Source: Leptospira chreensis (GTDB lineage: Bacteria > Spirochaetota > Leptospiria > Leptospirales > Leptospiraceae). Taken from it: a DNA stretch of 64,000 nt. The notes under the pieces are model-generated. The model saw only the letters and a list, made by a program, of their open reading frames with translations. It had not been told where the DNA came from and made no database searches. Position 1 is the first letter of the stretch; each line of letters opens with the position of its first letter. The stretch covers positions 124,001 through 188,000 of the forward strand of contig NZ_JAFFPS010000026.1 of NCBI RefSeq assembly GCF_016919165.1, in the 5' to 3' direction. A program made the translations under genes and the position numbers. Below are positions 59,835-64,000 of this stretch, piece after piece.

Positions 59835-62640
59835 CCCAGTTACCGCCAAACTTCCCTTGGGCGACAATGGGAACTTTTAATTTCATTGCAGATTCCATTT
59901 CTTCTTTGGCCATTTGGTAGAATTCTTTTTTTTCCTTGGGATCTACTTCGAATACAAGCTCATCATGGACTTGGAGGAGGAGTTTGGAACGGAAAGATTC
60001 TTTTTTGATTTTTTTATCAATCTGAATCATCGCGAGTTTGATCATATCCGCAGAAGTTCCTTGGATAGGTGAGTTGATTGCCACTCGTTTGGCGGCCTCA
60101 CTGGCCATTTTATGTTTGGAATGGATATCGGGGAGGTAACGTCTACGACCGAGTAGTGTTTCCACATACCCATGTTCTTTGCAGAACTCAACGATTTCTT
60201 CCATATATGTTCCGACACCTGTGTAGGTGGCAAAATACTTTTCTATAAATTCTTTGGCTTCTTTACGACTGATCCTTAGGTTATTCGAAAGTCCAAAGGA
60301 AGTGACACCATAAATTACAGAAAAGTTAACCACTTTTGCTTTGTTCCGCATATCGGATGTTACTTGGTCTTCGGAGACTCCAAAGATCCCGGCCGCTGTC
60401 CGTTTGTGAATATCGGCTCCCGACTTGTAAGCATCCATCATCTGTGTGTCATTGGCAAAGTGGGCCATAATTCTTAGTTCAATTTGGCTATAGTCTAAAG
60501 AGAGGATCTCAAATCCTTTTTTGGCAATGAATCCTTTTCGGAGTAACCTTCCTTCTTCATCCTTGATGGGGATGTTTTGTAAGTTGGGGTTCGTGGAAGA
60601 GAGTCGTCCTGTAGCTGCAATGGTTTGGTTGTAACTTGTATGGATACGACCGGTTTTCGGATTGATCAGTGTGGGTAGAGTGTCCGTATAAGTGGACTTA
60701 AGTTTGGAAAACTTACGGATCTCTAACAAATGATCAATGATGGGATGAGTCCCTAGGAGAGATTCCAATACGGAATGGTCCGTGGAGTATCCGGTTTGTG
60801 TTTTTTTCTCCGCGGGAAGTCTTAAGTCTTCGAACAAAACGGTTTGTAGTTCTTTCGTTGAGTTAATGTTAAATGGTCGTCCGGCAAAGAAATGAATATT
60901 CTTTTCGTTTTCTTTGATTTTAGCATCAAAAATTTTAGAAAGAGATTCAAAGTATCCTGGTTCGACAGCGATCCCTTCAAATTCCATATCAGCTAGCGCG
61001 AGTAAGACCGGCATTTCAATATCAAAAAATAGTTTTTTATGAATTCCTTCCTCCATTTTGGGAGAAAGGACATTATGGAGTTGCAGGGTAATGTCAGCAT
61101 CTTCGCAGGCATATTCCGAAACTTTTTCCGGATCAATATCGTACAGATTTTGTTTTTTCTTACCTGTTCCAACTAACTCTTCGTAAGTGATGGTTTTGTA
61201 GTTTAGGTAGTCTACGGCCATATCATCCATATTATGGCGACGTTCTCCCGGATTCAAAAGATACGAAGCAAGCATGGTATCAAAATAAATGCCCGCAAGT
61301 TCCACCCCGTAATTACGAAGTACTAACATGTCGTATTTGATATTTTGTCCGATTTTTTTCCACTTGGGATCGGCGAGCATTGGCCCAAGAACAACGAGTC
61401 CTTCTTCCGGGGATGGGAGGAGGTGGCTATAGATGGACTCAGGATGAGAGAAGGCGATATAATAACCAACACCAGGTTCTTGAGAAAAGGAAACACCTAA
61501 CAATTCAGCAAGCATGGGATCAGAGGATGTGGTTTCTGTATCCACAGAGATTGGTTTTTTCGGATCTAACTTCGCGACTATTTTTTTCAAATCATCCAAA
61601 GTTTGAATTCGTTTGTAACTTTTTTTGGCTACCGCAGAACCTTGGTTTGGTTTGGTGTCTGTTCCTTCGTTTGTTGTATCTTGCGCTGATTTTTTTCCCT
61701 TTTTGCCAGTCGTCGGTTCGGGACTTACTTCTTTACTGTCCCCGTCACTCACAATCGGAATTCCAGCTTGTTTGGCAAGATCGCGGTGGAGGACATTGTA
61801 TCCTTCGTCTTTGAAATACTGCACCTTGACCGGATCATAATAATTCGGAATTTTTAAATCAGTCTTTTTGATATCTAGTTTGAGGTTCGTGACAATGGTC
61901 GCAAGTTTTCGAGATAAAAATGCATTTTCTTTATCAGCGGCTAGTTTATCGATCAGGGATTTGTTTTTGACTTGGTCTAGTTTTTTATAAATGGTTTCTA
62001 AGTTTCCAAATTCTTGAATGAGTTTGGCCGCACCTTTTTCTCCCACACCTTTGACACCGGGAATATTGTCGGAGGCATCTCCAAGAAGTGCCATATAATC
62101 GGTAACTTGTTCTTTTGTGATTCCGATATTGGTTTCTACCCACTTAGGGTCGATTTTTTCGAATTCGGAAACTCCACGTTTCCCGCGTAACATATGTATG
62201 TTTTTGTCAAGGACTTGGTATAAGTCTTTATCACTCGAAAGGATAACAATTTCTTCAAAGTCTTTGGCAAACTTTTTACATAAAGATCCGATGATATCAT
62301 CTGCTTCAATCCCATCCATTTTGTACATGGGAAATTCCAAAGCCTTTAACATTTCATAGATTTTGCCTATCTGTGGTTTTAGATCCTCAGGCATTGGTTT
62401 TCTTTGCGCTTTGTAATCCTCATACATATCGTTTCTATGCAATCTGGTTCCCGGATCGAAAGTGAATGCAATATGAGATACCTTTTCATCTTGCAGGAGT
62501 TTGAATAACATCCTCCAAAATCCAAAGATGGCGCCACTGGGCAGTCCTGTTTTGGAGTTGGTAAGGTTGGATGCAGCAAAGGCAAAATAAGCCCGAAAGG
62601 CCAAGGCATGGCCATCAATGATTAGTAATCTTCCGCTCAT
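59821..62640 (-). CDS. polA: DNA polymerase I
   Basis: 939 residues with all three domains. 5'-3' exonuclease (about 1-290: IDGHALAFRAYF, ASDNIPGVKGVGEKGA). Proofreading 3'-5' exonuclease (about 345-540) retains its acids: SVDTETTS, IGQNIKYDM and YACEDADIT. Polymerase domain (about 560-939): motif A SLDYSQIELRIMAHF, motif B RNKAKVVNFSVIYG and motif C LQVHDELVFE. A ~45-residue Lys/Ser/Thr-rich linker lies between the two exonuclease domains, longer than usual. It repairs DNA and removes RNA primers. It overlaps the GT4 gene upstream by 4 bases. Confidence 0.97.
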   Translation of the reverse strand: MSGRLLIIDGHALAFRAYFAFAASNLTNSKTGLPSGAIFGFWRMLFKLLQDEKVSHIAFTFDPGTRLHRNDMYEDYKAQRKPMPEDLKPQIGKIYEMLKALEFPMYKMDGIEADDIIGSLCKKFAKDFEEIVILSSDKDLYQVLDKNIHMLRGKRGVSEFEKIDPKWVETNIGITKEQVTDYMALLGDASDNIPGVKGVGEKGAAKLIQEFGNLETIYKKLDQVKNKSLIDKLAADKENAFLSRKLATIVTNLKLDIKKTDLKIPNYYDPVKVQYFKDEGYNVLHRDLAKQAGIPIVSDGDSKEVSPEPTTGKKGKKSAQDTTNEGTDTKPNQGSAVAKKSYKRIQTLDDLKKIVAKLDPKKPISVDTETTSSDPMLAELLGVSFSQEPGVGYYIAFSHPESIYSHLLPSPEEGLVVLGPMLADPKWKKIGQNIKYDMLVLRNYGVELAGIYFDTMLASYLLNPGERRHNMDDMAVDYLNYKTITYEELVGTGKKKQNLYDIDPEKVSEYACEDADITLQLHNVLSPKMEEGIHKKLFFDIEMPVLLALADMEFEGIAVEPGYFESLSKIFDAKIKENEKNIHFFAGRPFNINSTKELQTVLFEDLRLPAEKKTQTGYSTDHSVLESLLGTHPIIDHLLEIRKFSKLKSTYTDTLPTLINPKTGRIHTSYNQTIAATGRLSSTNPNLQNIPIKDEEGRLLRKGFIAKKGFEILSLDYSQIELRIMAHFANDTQMMDAYKSGADIHKRTAAGIFGVSEDQVTSDMRNKAKVVNFSVIYGVTSFGLSNNLRISRKEAKEFIEKYFATYTGVGTYMEEIVEFCKEHGYVETLLGRRRYLPDIHSKHKMASEAAKRVAINSPIQGTSADMIKLAMIQIDKKIKKESFRSKLLLQVHDELVFEVDPKEKKEFYQMAKEEMESAMKLKVPIVAQGKFGGNWDEAH

Positions 62641-63743
62641 GTTCCGTCTCCGTACAAACTATCTCCTAAAAAGGAATAATAGATTAGTTTTGTTTTTTCA
62701 ACTGTTTTGGTGACAGAAAATCGTTTGACCGAGGTCTTATTGAAAGTTCCGAACTTAGTTCGTAATTCTTCAGACCCAACGAGTTTGTCTAGACCTTGAG
62801 CAATGTTCTCTGCATCCCCCACAGAACATACATAAGCCCCTTCGTTGTGGTCCAACATCTCCCCAATTCCACCACCGTTTGTGGCAACAATGGGAAGCGC
62901 TGATGCCATCGCATCTAAAACAGAAGTTCCGAGTCCTTCTTCTTTGGAGGTGAGTGTGAATATATTAAATAAAGAAAGTAGGGCAGGGATGTCTTTGCGG
63001 TATCCAGTAAAGATGACTTTATCAGTGATCCCCAATTGTTCGGCTTGGTTTTTAAGTTTGTTCTCGAGTTTCCCATCACCTACGATCATTAGGCGAAAGT
63101 CAACGTTCGTTCTCATTTTTGCTATGGCATTCAGTAAGGTCTCTTGGTCTTTGTGATCGACAAGAGCGGCAACATTTCCAATCACAATGCATTTTTTAGG
63201 AATATGAAATTCTTCTTTTAAATATTCATGAGGTGCTGGTTTCGAAAATCGTTTTAAATCAATTCCCGAATAAACAGTGATGATTCTTTCCGGAGCGATT
63301 TTACTTTCGATCATCACTTCTTTGATTTTTTGTGAAACAGGAAGATAATAATCGTTCGCAAGATGTTGGTATTTCCATCTAGAGAAAAAACTGGTTTTAA
63401 GTTTGAAATCCACTCGACGAGATACAATGAGAGGAATGTTTAAATGATTTCTTTTGGCAAGAAGGGCCAATGTATGTGCATGGGCCGTATGAGTGTGGAT
63501 TAGTTTTATATTTTTAGAAATACAGAGAGATCGAATATTCTTATATGCCTTTCTGTCCCATTCTCCCCGCATTTCGATAGGGACAAATTCATATCCATTC
63601 TCTTTGCATTTTGTTTCTAAAGGAGAACCAGGTTGACCGACAACGATTTGTGGGATTTTGAAAGTGGATAGTCCTTGGACTAAATAATAAAGCTGTTGTT
63701 CTCCGCCGCGCCATTCGCGGGAAGTATTGATATGAAGGATCAA
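62637..63743 (-). CDS. GT4-family glycosyltransferase
   Basis: 368 residues, two Rossmann halves of the GT-B fold. N-terminal half: NTSREWRGGEQQLYYLVQGL and HTHTAHAHTLALL. C-terminal half: VYSGIDLKRF, the nucleotide-sugar region FTGYRKDIPALLSLFNIF, and the E-x7-E motif region TSKEEGLGTSVLDAMA. It moves a sugar from a nucleotide donor to an envelope lipid or polymer; exact product unknown. Starts two bases after the partial upstream gene's stop and overlaps polA by 4 bases. Confidence 0.92.
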   Translation of the reverse strand: MILHINTSREWRGGEQQLYYLVQGLSTFKIPQIVVGQPGSPLETKCKENGYEFVPIEMRGEWDRKAYKNIRSLCISKNIKLIHTHTAHAHTLALLAKRNHLNIPLIVSRRVDFKLKTSFFSRWKYQHLANDYYLPVSQKIKEVMIESKIAPERIITVYSGIDLKRFSKPAPHEYLKEEFHIPKKCIVIGNVAALVDHKDQETLLNAIAKMRTNVDFRLMIVGDGKLENKLKNQAEQLGITDKVIFTGYRKDIPALLSLFNIFTLTSKEEGLGTSVLDAMASALPIVATNGGGIGEMLDHNEGAYVCSVGDAENIAQGLDKLVGSEELRTKFGTFNKTSVKRFSVTKTVEKTKLIYYSFLGDSLYGDGT

Positions 63744-63744
63744 A

Positions 63745-64000
63745 TTATAAGTGTTTGGAACGGTCGTATTCGAGAGCGATGATGGAGCCCATAACTTTGA
63801 ACCCCGCCGGAGCTTCGTCTACCATTCCTTCTCCGTGAAACATTACTTTAACGGAGTCCATCATGGCATTGATAATTTTCAATCCTTTTCCCATGTTCTT
63901 ATGTTTTTGGCCTGAACCATTATAAGGAAGGGTTTCCGGTTTTTTACTTTGGTGGTTTTTGATATGATCGAGGAAACTACTAAAACATTGGGATTGGTTG
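63745..64000 (-). CDS. Partial: probable RsbW/SpoIIAB-like ATP-binding protein (C-terminus)
   Basis: The open frame enters from the right edge on the minus strand and stops with TAA at 63747-63745, giving about 84 C-terminal residues. They include HKNMGKGLKIINAMMDSVKV and a closing ALEYDRSKHL. The MGKGLKIINAMMD segment with short beta-strands resembles the end of a GHKL ATPase of the anti-sigma-factor kinase kind. The N-terminal half is outside the window, so this is tentative. The GT4 gene follows one base later. Confidence 0.5.
   Translation of the reverse strand, partial: NQSQCFSSFLDHIKNHQSKKPETLPYNGSGQKHKNMGKGLKIINAMMDSVKVMFHGEGMVDEAPAGFKVMGSIIALEYDRSKHL

Overview
The window looks like chromosomal DNA of a Leptospira species, probably from the saprophytic side of the genus. 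This rests on the moderately AT-rich composition, the many lipoproteins with loose spirochaete lipoboxes, 7TMR-DISM sensor proteins, a two-domain lpxD, a heme oxygenase, and the protein sequences in general. It is dense, ordinary chromosome. I see no rRNA, CRISPR array, insertion sequence or prophage. The species call is an inference from memory of the families, not from a search.

Layout. 1-1525: end of an unknown gene, an alpha/beta hydrolase and a PadR regulator in one operon. 1653-3803: a membrane histidine kinase with a THI5/NMT1-type solute-binding sensor. 3877-5408: a MarR regulator divergent from a metallo-beta-lactamase-fold lipoprotein, with an operator-like palindrome between them. 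5409-5682: a GC-rich structured intergenic stretch. 5683-9563: AlkD-like protein, two lipoproteins, a PHB-depolymerase-type esterase and an SDR enzyme, closely packed. 9567-14563 (minus): LuxR-type membrane regulator, M23 endopeptidase, ankyrin protein and two cyclic-nucleotide-binding proteins; the last four genes overlap. 15045-20866 (minus): two overlapping class III cyclase genes, one intact and one with a degenerate catalytic site. 20917-22774 (minus): a spore-photoproduct-lyase-like radical SAM protein coupled to an MTA/SAH-nucleosidase-like protein. 22802-28240 (plus): glutathione peroxidase, ChaN-like protein, PBP1A with an N-terminal zinc ribbon, and two hypotheticals. 28722-29159: tRNA-Thr and tRNA-Tyr, with the 3' end of tRNA-Tyr and its flank duplicated.

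29244-32353 (plus): small membrane protein, transketolase N-terminal half, SirB1-like protein, polyprenyl synthase. 32350-34554 (minus): a second orphan 7TMR-DISM kinase. 35321-40311 (plus): a tight operon of ClC channel, RimB-type protease, 7TM inactive transglutaminase and RimK-like ATP-grasp ligase. 40321-44850: DUF6580, mazG, lpxD, doxX, a RibD-like reductase and a BFD-like Fe-S protein. 44920-50932: UMF1 transporter, a periplasmic protein, and a WYL regulator, DUF2779 nuclease and esterase cluster. 50996-56078: lipoproteins, an MFS transporter, heme oxygenase, a PiT-like permease and an OlsB-like acyltransferase. 56182-64000: DUF1566 lipoprotein, a decayed membrane-protein gene, a YfhO-like protein, polA, a glycosyltransferase and a partial gene.

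The themes are cyclic-nucleotide signalling (two cyclase-type receptors about 4.5 kb from two cyclic-nucleotide-binding proteins), envelope maintenance (PBP1A, LytM peptidase, LpxD, OlsB-like enzyme) and oxidative or iron stress (GPx, ChaN, heme oxygenase, BFD-like protein). The most interesting leads are the active/pseudo-cyclase pair, a ribosome-site-masking hairpin before lpxD, the WYL-controlled two-nuclease-domain protein, the radical SAM and nucleosidase pair, and the ClC/protease/ATP-grasp operon.
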